Both the position numbers and the translations under genes were made by a program. From Sphagnum magellanicum (lineage: Eukaryota > Streptophyta > Sphagnopsida > Sphagnales > Sphagnaceae), in NCBI GenBank assembly GCA_021904315.1, contig CM038911.1:2978501-3042500 (forward strand): a stretch of DNA of 64,000 bases, written 5' to 3'. Below the pieces are notes generated by a model. That model worked only from the letters and a program-made list of their open reading frames with translations, was not told the DNA's origin and searched no databases. Shown one piece after another: positions 11,641 through 24,582 of this stretch; the first letter of the stretch is position 1, and each line of letters opens with the position of its first letter.

Positions 11641-14600
11641 TCAAATTTAGTGGGAAAACGTAGGTTTGAGTGGCAAGGAGCTAATTGCGATTTTGTAAAT
11701 GATGGTGAGGTGTTCATTGCAAAAGGTCATGTGGTTGTAATATGTGACCCATAAGAAGCAATTTTTTGATAATTGGCTTACGGAGGACCATGTTGGGCTT
11801 TGCATCTTGTATTGTCCTACAATTGTGTTACCATTGATGACCATTTGGAAATGGTTATTGTCTCAAACGATTATTGATGGGTATCCCCTAGGAGAACATC
11901 TTAACAATTAATGAAACCCATGGCCACATACCAAGTGTCGATGATGTGGGAGCAATTAGTGTGAAGAAAAAAAAAATTCCTTTCATAAGAAGAAGCGAAG
12001 TGTAGTTGACTTTGAAGGTTTAATTTCTAGAATTGAAAAGGTGTTATCTAAAGAGTTTGTGCACAATGTGTTTGTGACAATGTGTTGTGCCATGAATTGC
12101 TGTCAACATTTTCCTCATGAAAAGACCTTGTTGTTGAAGCAAGGGCATATACATTCACAAAGATGAAAGCCTTAAAAATTGTCACTAGTGCTTTGTTTTT
12201 CATGTTTTCATGTCAAAAATTACATTAATATTGCACATTTTAAAAATATGTTTTAATGATAATGTTCTTGATATATTGTGGAAACATGTGCAATAATTTG
12301 AAATGAATATAATGAAATTTGAATTCTCAAAAACATTGATTAATCATTGTAACTAGTGTTTTATAATGCTTTTACTATTTAGAAAAACTCATAAATGACT
12401 TTTAAAGGACTTGAAAATTACATAATTTTGGAGAGACTCTTAAAACACATATTCACATAAGAGTACAATGTAACATAGTTTTTAGTCAAAAGGACTTTTT
12501 TATGACTTTTCCCAACTTACAAATGGAATATTCTTAATATATATTAAGAATCTTTTAGAATAAGCAATCACCAAAGTCCTTATTAAAGGTGCACCCTTGG
12601 TTCTTTATTTTATGAATGTATCCACAAGAATTTTGGAGTTCATTTTTTGAAAACCGTTTGGTTTAGATATTCCAAAAAGGTTATATATGAGGGGAAACAG
12701 AGGTGATACAAATTTATCATTATTCAAGGTTTAAACATCTATGAAACTGCTTGGTACCAGATCGTTGGTCTCTCAAGGTTGACATACATGTTGTACAAAT
12801 CAAATAGTATATGAAATTGTCAATTTCTACCACATGGGAACAAAGGTATAGGGTGAAAGCATATTAAGGTGGAGTACATAATCATGTCACAATTTGTTGG
12901 ATTATCAATCATGGGCCATGGAACCAAATATGAATGAATAATTGTGAATATGACTTTAAAAAAAAATTACATGTGATATGATCACATTGTATGTATTTCA
13001 TGAATAAATTTTGAGTTACCATAACATGTTGGACTTTTGAAGTGCCAAAAACGCTGTGCCATAGTTCATATCATATGATTTTGGATTCATTATGCTTAGC
13101 TGAGTGATATTTTTTGACATAGAAAATAGTGTAATGTTGTTGATACAAAGGAATACAATTTGGGAAGATTTTGAAAACCATAAATTGAGATATTCAATGA
13201 AATATGAATTTTTTAATAAAGTCTTTCATTCATTTGAATTAATAATTCAAGTTTTCATTTTTTAAATGTAAAATTTTGATATAATTATCTACAATTGATA
13301 AAGTCTATAAGTAAAATAATAATAATTTAGCCTTGCCATATGACTTATGTAATATAATATATTTTGCCATAGTGTAAAATGGACTTTTATCTTAACATTA
13401 GCATCAACTCCACACATGCTAGAAAGTATTCCACCTTAGAATGCTTTCACCCTTCAAATAAATTACATATGTCAACCAGTAGGCGAAGTCAAATGTTTAG
13501 TCATTGATTGACTTGTTTATAGATATGATGTTGTGTTAAATGAAAGTAATTAGAAATGGTAGACAAGATGTGCAACATCTTTTGCCTCAAAAAAGTTTGC
13601 ATGAATGCAATGATCAAGTGAATTGTAGTGAATAACTGGAACTTTTAGTGTCTATCTAGCGAAAAACATTTAACAGCCAGCATGTATCTTTCGTGCAAAT
13701 ATATATTTCCAAAAATTAAAATTACTTTTTGAGTGTATATTTGGCAAAACACATTTGTTGTCAAGTAATTAATATTTTTTTGTTTTCATTTTTGTGGGTT
13801 GGCAAATAAGCAAAGTATTAAGTATTGGAGGTATTTTTCAATCTACTACAAGTAGGTTGAGGAAAAGACATCATTTGAATGTTGATGTGCAAAAACAGGG
13901 CTCTGTTTTTCCGAAATGCACTAGTTGTGAATCTCTCAAGGACTTGATATCCAAATTAAGAAAAATAGTAATGAGGCTTTATAGTATGAAGCGAAGTTAA
14001 GAAAACATATTTTATACCAAGAATAATGAAAAAAAAAATACCATATTTGGAAGACAAAATTAGTGTGATTGAAGGATGAATTCCTTTACATTATTCATGA
14101 CAAGATCGACCGCGCAAAAATTGCACTTCCAAGGTTGCAAGTGTGAAACAAAATGATATCTAGGTTTAGACAACTACCCATTACCCTCACAGGTATGATA
14201 ACATGGTCACGGGGATGAGAGATATGCACAATATTCTAATGCATTGTGGCCAAATGATCCCAATTTCATGATTGGGTCCTTCCTGCAGCTTTTGCAGACT
14301 TTGGAGGTGGTTTCTATTTCAGAGTTGAAATTATTGTTTGAACACCCTTTGTAAAATTCATTATTTGCACATCTTTTGCAAAGGAAATTGTGTTGCATAT
14401 GTGAATTACACACCCCGGATTAAACTATTGGTGCAAAACATTTGTTGAAAAATTTGTTGCTTCAAATGGGTAATTGCGTGAAAGGTAATAAGAATCAACA
14501 TTTGTTAATGTTTCTATCATTGTTGAAGACGAGGGATGTGTTTGAGGAGGTCAAATTGGGATTCTTATGGTTGGCCATACACCTGAGGATATAGATGGAT

Positions 14601-15310
14601 GTTTTGGTTATTTGTCAAAAAAGTTAAGGGAATAAAACAATTACATTTTAGTAGATTTGATGAAAGCTTTCATAATCTCACAACAAAAACCATTCATTCC
14701 TCAATTGGTTTAGGAGATTCTAGATTTAAAATCTTGGGTCTTAGGTTGTTTGAAGAATGGCCTTGAAATGTTGGTAGGGCATATTGATATGCATCTTTTT
14801 AGATTTATCATTAATTTGTTTGGTTGGCCTATGATGCAATATAAAGTTTCCCCCATAGATCCTATTAGGAGTCCAATTGATGGGCCACCAATTAGATTGT
14901 GGAAAGCTAATCCAAATGGTTCACGAAAGTTGCATGTTAGGGTCCCAAGTTTTGTTCTATATTGCCCAATTTGGGGCAATGATGCATCAAGGTCAGTGGA
15001 GAGAGAAAAGTTTATAAGTTCTAGACTATCCAAATGTGTGGATTTCTAAAAGGTGGGCATTGTGCAAAGTTCCACATATGAAATGAAGATGAAACCATAT
15101 GTGGAGTATTGGGAAGATATCTTGTTGCATTTGTCAAGACCGTTACCCCCTCAAAGTACAACTTTTTTGGAGGGCTTCTGGCCTTCAAGCAATTGGAGGT
15201 CCAATTATGCTAGGGTTTCATTGTCAACTATGATGGATGGGTCTAAACACAATAAAAGGACCCATTCAAAATGTAACCACTATTTAATTTTTCACATTTT
15301 AAACTACTAC
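11640..15310 (+). pseudogene. Decayed repetitive gene, transposase-like protein with GHTHEDID-type motif
   Basis: A scatter of short plus-strand translations in changing frames looks like one decayed protein gene. Pieces in order: WQGANCDFVNDGEVF (about 11670); CCAMNCCQHFPHEKTLLL (about 12090); NIYETAWYQIVGLSRLTYM (about 12730); VFPKCTSCESLKDLISKL (about 13890); LPITLTGMITWSRG (about 14180); WPNDPNF and GSFLQLLQTLEV (about 14250-14310); VGHTPEDIDGCFGYLSKKL (about 14570); DGPPIRLWKANPNGS (about 14880); and EGFWPSSNWR (about 15170). The GHTxEDID motif recalls uncharacterised repeat-borne proteins of seedless plants and invertebrates (possibly the DUF7869 group, from memory). Many breaks are present. 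The ends were not located. Confidence 0.5.
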
Positions 15311-17265
15311 ATCAAATGAATGTTAAAAAAATTTGGTGTATTTGTACAAAAATGATTCTAATATATTATGGAAGCATTTGGTTAAATTTGAGATGAATTC
15401 AATGAACATAAAATACCCAAAAACACTTTTTAAATAGTGTAACCAATGTTTTTACTATGCAAAAGACTTTTAAAAATCTTCATAACTATTTGAATGACAT
15501 ATTTATATTTTAAAAAAACATATTCTTGTAAAGAATAGTAAACTGCACCATCTTATTAGGTCAATATATTTTTTTGAAAACTTGTAAAAAATGATTCTAA
15601 GAATATTCTTTATGATGAAGCCAATCTAGTTTTGCCACATCACCTTGATTAACTAACCCATTTTTAAGCAAAGCACCAAGGAGTTGGGTGTGGGTCCTTT
15701 TATTGCATTTTCACTTGGACGTTGTTGACCTAGAAGATCGAATTTGAGTTCTTTATTGTGGGCCAAAAATCATGAAACCTTTCATTACATACACCCCATT
15801 TAGAAATCTAAATGTTGGAGATTTTATGTTTGTGAGACCACATATTTTTTATCTTGTTCTTCTTTGGATGGGAGGAACAAAAGGTGATGTTGTCAACAAT
15901 GAAAAGAGTGAATATTTTAAAATGTTGAGAGTTCAATGTTGGGTTCCTATGAAGAAATGATTAAATTTGGATGAATGTCATTTGTATGAAGATTGCTACA
16001 TGGCAAATGGAAATGTAATGTAATAAATCCAGACCAATGGTTTGACATTTTAATTTTTTTTTTCTTTTCCTGTTCGAAAAAATACAACAAACAAAAATCA
16101 AATTAGTATCCCTTCTACTTATGCTAGTAAAGCTAAAGTTAATCTCGATGCTACTAATGCCTTAAGCAATTTGTGAAGGATGTGGGTGACATTGATGCAA
16201 TTATATTTGTAATTTTTGGATGTCTTTTGTATTAATGTATTGATTGGATTGTCGTTTTTTTTTTTTTTTTAAATTTTTTTTGTTGTATGATTTAATAAAT
16301 TTATTCTTTGCTAAAATTTATCGATGTACATTCTTGAAAATTAATAATTAATAACCTATTTTGTTCCACCTTAACCCTAGTATCTGGTGGCCATCGAACG
16401 TCAACTTTCTTTTTTACATCGTATGTAAAACCCCAATAATAATGGATTTGTTATAACATGAATAGTAAATTTCCAGATATAAACATTGTTGCCATTGGTA
16501 TAGTGTGCCTTGTTTGTATTTCAGAAAATTGAATTTTTATTTATATTTAATGGGAGCATTTACTTTCGATTTTCTTATTTGATAATCTATTATGTATTAT
16601 CATTTGTTAAGCACTAGGTGAATGCTACTTTAATTATATATGGAATTTGAAATGTAATAGATTTGTTATTGTACGATTAACATGGATGGATCAAGTTGCC
16701 ATTGTTAAAAATTAGCATGTTGTTAGTCAATGTATTAAATTCCAAAGATTGAGTTTATTTTTCTCATTTTAAATGGGAGTTGTGTCATTTGGTTCTCATA
16801 ACTTATAATTTATTATGTTTCACTTAGTGCCCAAGTGTTCAATTTTATTTTAAATTTTTTATGGTGTACATATATTTGAAAAATACTAATAAAATTTTGT
16901 GTGAGAGTATGATGTAGTTTTGCCAATTCCGCCTTTCTCCTTATTTCAAATTCAAAGGGTTGAATCTTTTGATGTCATCGATGGGAGCACTAACATTTGG
17001 CTTTCAGTCATTCATGAAAATTCATAATCTTGTCTTAGAATTGATATCAATTTTTTACACAATGTGTACATAGATGTTATCTTTTTATAATTGTTGGTTA
17101 CAAAGTTGTTTGTATCTGGAAATAACGTAATTATAAAAAAATGATATTCACATAAAAAATGATCATTAATTTGTTAAATCTATTGGCCATTAGGTGGAGT
17201 TCAATCCATCCACCAAATCATATAAAGTCTTAAATTAAAATTTTAGTTTTAAATTAATTAAATAT
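15311..17265. other. AT-rich intergenic DNA
   Basis: About 1.95 kb of strongly AT-rich sequence with long T and A runs (for example near 16257-16280). A possible continuation of the decayed gene lies near 15720-15960, where short open pieces such as GDFMFVRPHIFYLVLLW are seen. No intact gene, RNA gene or clean repeat recognised. Confidence 0.5.
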
Positions 17266-18279
17266 GAACATTACAAGAAAATGTGATTTTTCAAAAGGTT
17301 CAACTTGGTTGAAATGTTCACATTGACCAAGGGGGATTGTTGTTTTGACTAAAGGCTTGGGGCATGAAAGACACAAGTTATTTTTTATTAAAACATTTGA
17401 TTAAAATGACATTTTTGACCATGTGACAAACCAAACATCTGGTCAAAAAGGCCAAAGGTCCATCAAGATGACCAAGGCTTAGTCAAATTGACTATACTTA
17501 ATAACCATTGTGATTTACAATTAATCAAATTGGCCAGTTTGATTTGACATTTAGTCAAATCAACCATATTAATTTGGTATTAACTTATAAATTTATTTTG
17601 CATAGGGTACATACCAAACCTAAGTTCATAGCTAATAGGCCCTAGGTTAGGCATATTCCACTTAGTAGCTACTTATAATCTTTAATATGATACTTACATG
17701 CTACCTTTAAGCACATATAATACTTAAACTTAGTACATTTATTAATTTATATTTAATAATTTATATAATTAATTAGTCACCAAATAAATGTTAATTAATA
17801 ACCAATAATTAATTTATCCATCAACTTGTTAATTGATTAATTATTATTATCAAATTATCAATTTTATTTTATTTTTTGGCTAATATTTGATAGTAATTTA
17901 TAATAAATAATAGTAGTCGATATATAATTATAAATAATTATTTATAAGTGATTATTTTAAACTAAGTTTTTAGTTAATAATAATTTTTAAATATTAATTC
18001 ATAGTAAATAATCAATAATGAGTAATTAAAAATTTAAAAAATCAGTAATTAATTTTAAATTATTATTATTTAATTTTTAATATTTATTATTTCATAGGAG
18101 ATATTCAATAACTAACCATTTATATTCTATAATTATTAATTAATAGTAAATAATCATTAAATAATATTTTATTTTAATAATTCATTGGAAATAATCAATT
18201 ATTAATGATTGATATTATTTATTTATTTATAATTTATAGTAATTCATCAATCATTTTAAATTATTTTTATTAGTTATTT

Positions 18280-19130
18280 ATAAGCCTAGGCCACTTAGGC
18301 CTAACTACTAGGTAGGGAGCCTAACTTAGGCCACTTAAGCCTACTAAGTATGTATCTAACTTAGGCCATGCCATTTATGTCTACTAAGTAGGTATGTAGC
18401 TTAACGTAGGTTATTTAGGCTTACTAAGTATGTAACTAACATAGGCTACGCCACCTAGGCCTACTAGGTAGATAACCTCGCTTGTTAGGTAGGTAATTTA
18501 GGCCTAGACCTACATAATATGTTAGGCTACCTACTTAATATGCCGAGGCTAGTCTATTAATAGGTTAGTAGCTATTTACATATTAGCCTATTAAATAACA
18601 TACGCATAGATAATTTACTAGGTAGGTATAAACATAAACTTAATAAGTACCTATAAAGCCTAGTAGACTATAACTTACATGTTACATAAGTACATGCATT
18701 TATTAATAGGTACCTCTTACCTACTTAAGCTACCTTACCTATAACCTACCTATTTATGTAGGTAGTGTAAAAAAATTCAAGTTCATTCAGTACAATATGC
18801 ATGTTGAAAAAATATTCATGGAAGTTGATTATAATATGTTGGTCCAAAATCATGTTCATTACAAATATGTTGTCTAAGAAAATCACTTTATGGGTGGAAG
18901 TACAATGGTTAAGGACTTGATTCCTCAATGTGAAGACGAGGAATTCAAGTCCCCACATTTGCAACCTAAGCTACCTTTGCTACTTAAGTGATCTAATTAA
19001 ATAACCTAGGTTATAAAAGCTACTAGACCATTTAGCTTAAACTATTTGGCCTATCTTAAGGGCATAACCTAAAGGGTTTGGCCTAGCCTAAGTGACTAAG
19101 CTAAATGGCTTAGCCTAGGCCTAAGACATA
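18280..19130. repeat. Degenerate CTTAGGCC/TAGGTAG low-complexity repeat
   Basis: Dense, irregular repeats of words such as ACTTAGGCC, CCTAGGCC, ACTAGGTAGG and TACTTAAGC fill the core of the CACTA-like element, interrupted near 18770-18960. The period is not constant. Shorter tracts of related words flank the chromovirus (about 4125-4165 and 11118-11160). Confidence 0.65.
18886..18965 (+). repeat. tRNA-derived SINE-like segment
   Basis: AATGGTTAAGGACTTGATTC resembles a pol III A-box and GGAATTCAAGTCCCC a B-box, 40-50 bp apart as in a tRNA-derived SINE head. It lies inside the CACTA-like element. It cannot be folded into a normal tRNA by eye. Confidence 0.35.
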
Positions 19131-19484
19131 GGGTTGGTAGGTTAAATAAAATAAAAAATTTTGGCATTAATTATTAGGTTTATTAATTAGGTAGGTAAGT
19201 AGGGTAATTGATTAAGTAGTATTTTCATATCAATTTTAAATAAAATAATTTAAATAATATGTATTTTTGTTCATTGCCCAAATTATATTATTGTCACAAT
19301 GGTATAGTAAAAAAAACTTGGTTGAAAAACCCAGTCAAAAAACCCTAGTCAAAACGGTCAAGTCCAAATCAACTTGTCCAAAATGGCACTTTAGTCAAGT
19401 TGGACGTGGGGGCAAAAAAAACCATATGGGGGTTTTTTTTAGCAAAATTCCTTGTCAAAAAAGCTATGATTTCTTGTAATGGAA

Positions 19485-20377
19485 TTATTTGCAATTAATG
19501 GGACATAAGTTGTTATTCTTGGATGTAAACCAAACTAAATGTTGTTCACATGAAAGGATGAAAACCATAGTAATTACAAAGTAATTGTAATGTAGTCACA
19601 AATATGATTGACATAAGAAATAATTGCAAGAATGTCCAAGGTTAATTGCAAATGATTAATAGTCGTATGTAGTTGTTAATAGAACAATTACATTTTGGGT
19701 CAAAACACAATCGAAGGAGCCACCAAGGGTGTTGGATGTAAGATTTTGTCATAAAAAAATAGAGATTTATTTATTTATTGCCATTTGAAAGCAATCATGG
19801 CACATTATTCTTTTTTAACACAATGAATGTCAAGAAAGTCAAATTAAAAATCCATTTGATCCTATTTTAAGTTTTGGTTTAGTTAAAGACTTTTGAAAGT
19901 GAAAAAATTTATCATTAAAAAAGGACATTTTTACAAAGGAATTTCAAAGGACTCATATAATAAAAATAAGTTGATGGTAAAAAATATAGATGATAATAAC
20001 CTATTAAACACATTAAAAAACATTCACAATTTTTAAAATGTGAAAATTTAAAACTTTGAAAATTCAAAGTGTGTACATTTGAAAATTCATAATTTCAAAA
20101 CTTAAAGAGTGTTTTACCACATATAAATGGGGTATAATCTACATGATGTATTAAACAAAGTTGTAGTTTATATTAGATTAAATTCAACTTAAAAAAATTA
20201 AGATTGTTTGGTATGATTTCAAATTGTCATCATTTTTCAAGATGAAACATAAAAACTACAAGGATTCTATACATTTTTACAAATTCATTTTACTCAAAAA
20301 ATGATTTTTTCTTGGACTTATTACAACACTTCTAATCATTTTTCATAACAAGTTGCCAAAAAAAATCATTCAAAATT
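19485..20377. other. AT-rich intergenic DNA
   Basis: About 900 bp with long A/T runs and no gene or clean repeat seen. Confidence 0.5.
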
Positions 20378-20760
20378 TCATTTGTATGAAAAAGTTCTTT
20401 TGGGGAAAAAGACATGCAAGATTAATGTAAAGTAACACTTGTGGCTCCTTTGATGTTGTTTTGACCCTTTTGGCCAATTTCTACTAATGAGAACATGTGC
20501 AATAAACCACACTTTCTTGTGCTCTTCATAAATTTGTTTTGTTATAAGATTCCTATCCAATCTTTCCTCAACCCATTCTTTAAGATGCTTGGAAAAGCAT
20601 GGAGCTTGGAATGACATACATGAAATTCAATCCAAATCAAGTGCTCCATGGGTTGATGTGCCATCCTTGCAAGTGTGTTCCATGTAGTACCATGCAACTT
20701 TTGCAGCATCTAGATATCTCAACAACCTCTTCACCAAAAACTTTGCAATGTAATCATATT
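20378..20760 (-). pseudogene. Transposase-like N-terminal fragment
   Basis: On the minus strand, LDAAKVAWYYMEHTCKDGTS (from about 20715) runs into MSFQAPCFSKHLKEWVEERL at 20617, with one in-frame stop between them. It continues as DRNLITKQIYEEHKKVWF until about 20480. The sequence is coherent, protein-like and unlike the surrounding DNA. It resembles the N-terminal part of repetitive transposase-like proteins of seedless plants, possibly Mutator-like, but the catalytic region is not visible. The class is inferred from general resemblance only. Confidence 0.4.
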
Positions 20761-21574
20761 TGTTTGATTTCTAATGCCATAGATCATGGTGGTAGTCTTT
20801 TGGACCAAAGTTGCATTGGTACCCACAAACACACCAAAAAGATTAAACATTCACTTCATAAATTGAATGCACCTTCAATTAATGTGGAATAATATGCTAA
20901 TACTTATCAACTATGACCCATATGACCATGAATATTTGGCCTTTACTTCTTTTATGGTGGATCAAATCACCATATGATTCATTGGCAAGGTGCATTATTG
21001 TTGTTCTTGATTTTGTTAATCTATTCATTCACACTTGCCCATGGTATCCAAGTAGTTATGACATCCACCATGTGCCAATATGTGCACCACCTAAACACCA
21101 AATCAACAATTTCCAAATTAGAACATAATATCCAGTATCTATATATGTATATCCCACAGTCTTTTTGGTTTTTATATGCATTATCAAGGATTGTGTTTTT
21201 ATAAAAATTACAATATTATTGTTATCATTACAATATATATTACAATAAACAAATTGCAAATGTCATCTAATACCTTTATGGACCTCCTTTTGTTTTGTTT
21301 AAAAAATAAATTTAAAAATGAAGGAATAAGATCTAATGTTATTCAAAAGTTTGGCTCTCCAATTCAAATGTCTTACTTTAAAATGAAGGCTCCACTCCCT
21401 TAGAACCCAAAACCTTGAACCTTAACCATCTCTCTTTCTTTATTATTGTAATCTAAAACATTTGACGACCTTATACACTTTAATGTAAGTGTAGCATTAA
21501 AAGAAAATGACTCATAATGCCATGGGTGTTAGAGGGACAACTATTAAAAGGACGGGAAAACAATTTTGGACATG
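20761..21574. other. Intergenic DNA
   Basis: About 800 bp. The minus strand may carry further pieces of the transposase-like fragment, but none is clear. Otherwise there is nothing recognisable. Confidence 0.4.
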
Positions 21575-21579
21575 GTTCC

Positions 21580-22576
21580 TGTCGCAACCCTAGCTTTGGG
21601 CTCGCGACCAAGGCTAAGGGGGTTGCAAGGTTGCGGGCCAAGAGAAAGGAAGCCCGGGAGTCAAGGCAAAGGCATTGCAAGAGTGCGGGCCAAGAGGACG
21701 CCTAAGTTAAGGCAAGAGGAAGCCCGGGAGTCACATCACATACTCTCGGGAGTGTTAGAAAGTGTGAAGGAGTGTGAGGGAGTGAACATTCACACTCCCA
21801 AGGCAACTCCCACTTTGGGAGATGGAGTTCTGGTGGACTCCCAAAACTTCAGAGAGCGATTACAGGGGTCAAACCTCAATGGCTTGTGGCGTTCTTTATA
21901 TCATTGGAAAGCTCTTGGAGCGTAGATGTCTAAAATGGGCTTGCATTACTCATTTGGACATTTGAAACGCAAGTTATGGCCAAAAGAAGGGCCGGGAGTC
22001 GAACTGCCAGTTTGACTCCCGACCACAAAAAGTCGGGAATCGACTTCTTCCCGATGTCCGATTCAGGAGTGCGACATAATGTTGGAAAGCTCTTGATGAG
22101 AGCTACAACTTTGCTTTAGACCGCATCGCGATCAGAGGTCTGCTCGCAAAGTTATGGGGCTCCAAAGTCTCGAGAGTCTCATTTGGCGCAATTTCGGGAC
22201 TCCCACTCGGGAGTCGCGGGAAAAATAATCATTTGGATGTGGGCTCTGTGGAAAGTCACAGAGTATACTATAAGGGGGAAGGTGGTGGCTTCCCCCAAGT
22301 CCGGGCCGTGGTGAGTCTTGTGTGTCCGTGTTGCCCGTGGCTCGTCCTAGCACCAAAGGTGCTCCAACTTTGCACTAACCACTTTGTGTGGGTTGTGTGC
22401 AGGCCCGTGTGAGTGACTAAAGCTTATCAACTCTTCCTAGTCCCATCCCGGAGCTCCAACACGCCCATCTACCCTTCAAAGTGTTGTGAGCTAGGGAGCG
22501 TGCTCCGACTCCTCCTTTTCCGTTGCTTTTTACTTGGGCTCACATTTGAACCTTTTAAGGAGTTGGGAGTGAGTCG
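21580..22576 (+). mobile_element. Solo LTR of the chromovirus family (diverged)
   Basis: Begins TGTCGCAACC and shares with the full-length element's LTR the segments around TTTGACTCCCGACCAC, the TACTATAAGG TATA-like box, the GGGGGAAG/CTTCCCCC hairpin and the GTGAGTCTTGTGTGTCC block. It ends near GAGTCG. GTTCC stands on both sides (21575-21579 and 22577-22581), a 5-bp target duplication. It is about 170 bp longer than the others because of a local GCGGGCCAAGAG / AAGCCCGGGAGTCA duplication near its start. No internal region remains, as expected after LTR-LTR recombination. It is older than the full-length copy. Confidence 0.82.
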
Positions 22577-22757
22577 GTTCCATAAAGAGATGATCCAGAT
22601 TACAAAGAGGACAAGGTTCCATAAAGAGAGGATCCAAATTACAAAGAGGACAAGGTTCCATAAAGAGAGGATCCAAATTACAAAGAGGACAAGGTTCCAT
22701 AAAGAGAGGATCCAAATTACAAAGAGGACAAGGTTCCATAAAGAATGGATCCAAAAC
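22577..22757. repeat. 39-bp minisatellite, about 4.5 copies
   Basis: The unit GGTTCCATAAAGAGAGGATC plus CAAATTACAAAGAGGACAA (39 bp) repeats head to tail, starting at the right edge of the solo LTR. The DNA just left of that LTR (GGACATGGTTCC) resembles the unit junction GGACAAGGTTCC, so the LTR probably landed in the first unit. The open frames through it are by-products. Confidence 0.88.
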
Positions 22758-22833
22758 CATCAATAATGGTAAAAAAAAAAAATAGTGGGAGGTGATCTTT
22801 ACCCTTTACTCTAAAGGGGTAGGGAGCTTCATC

Positions 22834-22880
22834 CATTTGCTTCCATCCACCATGGATGGAATGGTGGATGGAAGCAAATG
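22834..22880. repeat. 18-bp perfect hairpin
   Basis: CATTTGCTTCCATCCACC (22834-22851) is followed 11 bases later by its exact inverse (22863-22880). Imperfect pairing extends outward (GGGAGCTTC with GGTAGCTTC). This is a fold-back of unknown origin, possibly a tiny MITE remnant or an RNA hairpin. Confidence 0.65.
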
Positions 22881-24582
22881 GAGGTAGCTTCTCAACATGA
22901 TTGTCAATTAGGCCCAGCCCATGCATTGGTGAGTGTGGACATTTGGATTGATATCTTAGTGCCTTGGCCAATTCAACGTTAATTATGTTATTTTTCAAAA
23001 TGTTGAAATTTTCAAAAATGTTTTTTTTCAAATCAAAAAATATTGTGAAAGAAAATAATGAATATTTAAGAATATTTCATTTGTTGAAATGAATGTTCCA
23101 AAATTAACTAATTATTCGACAAACATCCATTATTCAATTATGATCAACCATTCTTTTATTATTATTATTATTATCTCAGCCCAACCAAACCGTAACTATT
23201 CTTTTAGTACAACAAATGCTTTAAGAAAGGAGCTCCGTCTACTCTTTGGACACCATAAACAATGGGCCCTCTTACAAAACGACGAGCAAATTGTAACTTA
23301 AGTGTTCAAACACCATGCGGTCTACCCTATATTTGACATTTTGGGGAGTTATAACTTGAAACGGAATTTCAAATATCGAAATGTTTATCACTTGTACAAT
23401 GTAGGTAACCAAAATTAATATTTATAAGTGTGTCTAGCTAATGTTTAAAAAATGTCAGTTTAACATTTTAAAAAGTGTGTATAGCTAATGCTTACAAAAA
23501 CACAAGTTTAATACTTATAAAAGTATGGAGGGTGTAATAGTGTAATGCTCACAGATCTCAACCGTGTTAACACTTATAAAAATTTCAGATGTAGATGATA
23601 TCTTGTTAACATTACCGTTTTATGTTTGAAATGATCTTTTTGTTTTTTGAACATGTGAATATCTGATCTTGCAGACATGCATCTACATAGTTTTATCCTT
23701 CTTGTCCTTGTTTCAGGAATGTCCATGCCTCTTACATCGTGCAGACATTGAGACAGTAGACTTCAACATACAAGAAAGCTTTTTGAGGAAGGTTGGTACA
23801 AGCCATTTGTGTACCTTTTGACTTCTGAAAGGAGAGAAAATGTGCATTTCAAGTCATGGCTGTCAGTGAACATGTTCCAGTCGAGTTTGAAGGCAGACAA
23901 TCCGATCAAGCCAAGAATGAAGTCTTTTTAAGGACTTGATTAAGGGTTGTACTACACATGTCGATTATGGGTCCTACTTCCCAGGTTCCAAGCTTTCCAG
24001 ATTTCATTTACATTTAGACCTTTCAACGGTCACTCTGTATCCAAGCAGATCCACACCAAATACTTGACTAACTCCAAATACATGGAACAATTCAAGACAA
24101 ATTTCTGTGTCTCGTACCATTCCACTGCTGCTCCCCCCATCCCCGTTCCCCAAGGTCATCTGAAAGGACTGCCACACTCATAAATCGAGTCTCAGAAAAA
24201 AATGGCCAGCTGATCACTCCCAGAGCTCCAACTTAGTCATACAAAAGCATACCAAATGAGGAAACACATGAATTTATAAATTCCGGTTGCAATAGAAATT
24301 GTGGATTGCAAATTTATATTACATACTGAACAACTGGCTCTAATTTGTTCAGAAAGAATGTTCCACAACAGCAATCTACAGCCGCTATGTACGAATGCAC
24401 AAGTATACTAATGCATGTTAATGACACGCCGGCATGCATGCCCGCAGCATACTACTGGCTATATTATTTTCCTCCTCGAACTGGGGAACAAACAAGACTA
24501 GAAAAGTTCCCCTGATCAACGACCGACGACCAACTTCCTGCTTGTCACCGACTGCAACATCCTCGTCGGGCAGCAAGCAATT

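Larger units (their letters stand above)
17269..19481. mobile_element. Non-autonomous CACTA-like (En/Spm) DNA transposon
   Basis: The left end is CATTACAAGAAA and the right end is its exact inverse, TTTCTTGTAATG. Both are one base from the classic plant CACTACAAGAAA terminus. A 3-bp target duplication GAA flanks it (17266-17268 and 19482-19484), as expected for CACTA elements. Both subterminal zones are crowded with a TTGACYAAGG-like motif in mutually inverted orientation (about 17290-17570 and 19310-19460), the layout of CACTA transposase-binding repeats. The 2.2-kb body has no transposase: it is very AT-rich (17600-18270), then rich in AGGCCTA/ACTTAGGCC (18280-19130). It would depend on a transposase made elsewhere. 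Confidence 0.75.

Noticed and set aside
18886-18965. tRNA gene
   Set aside because: A- and B-box-like words are present, but acceptor and anticodon stems cannot be paired. SINE-like is the better label.
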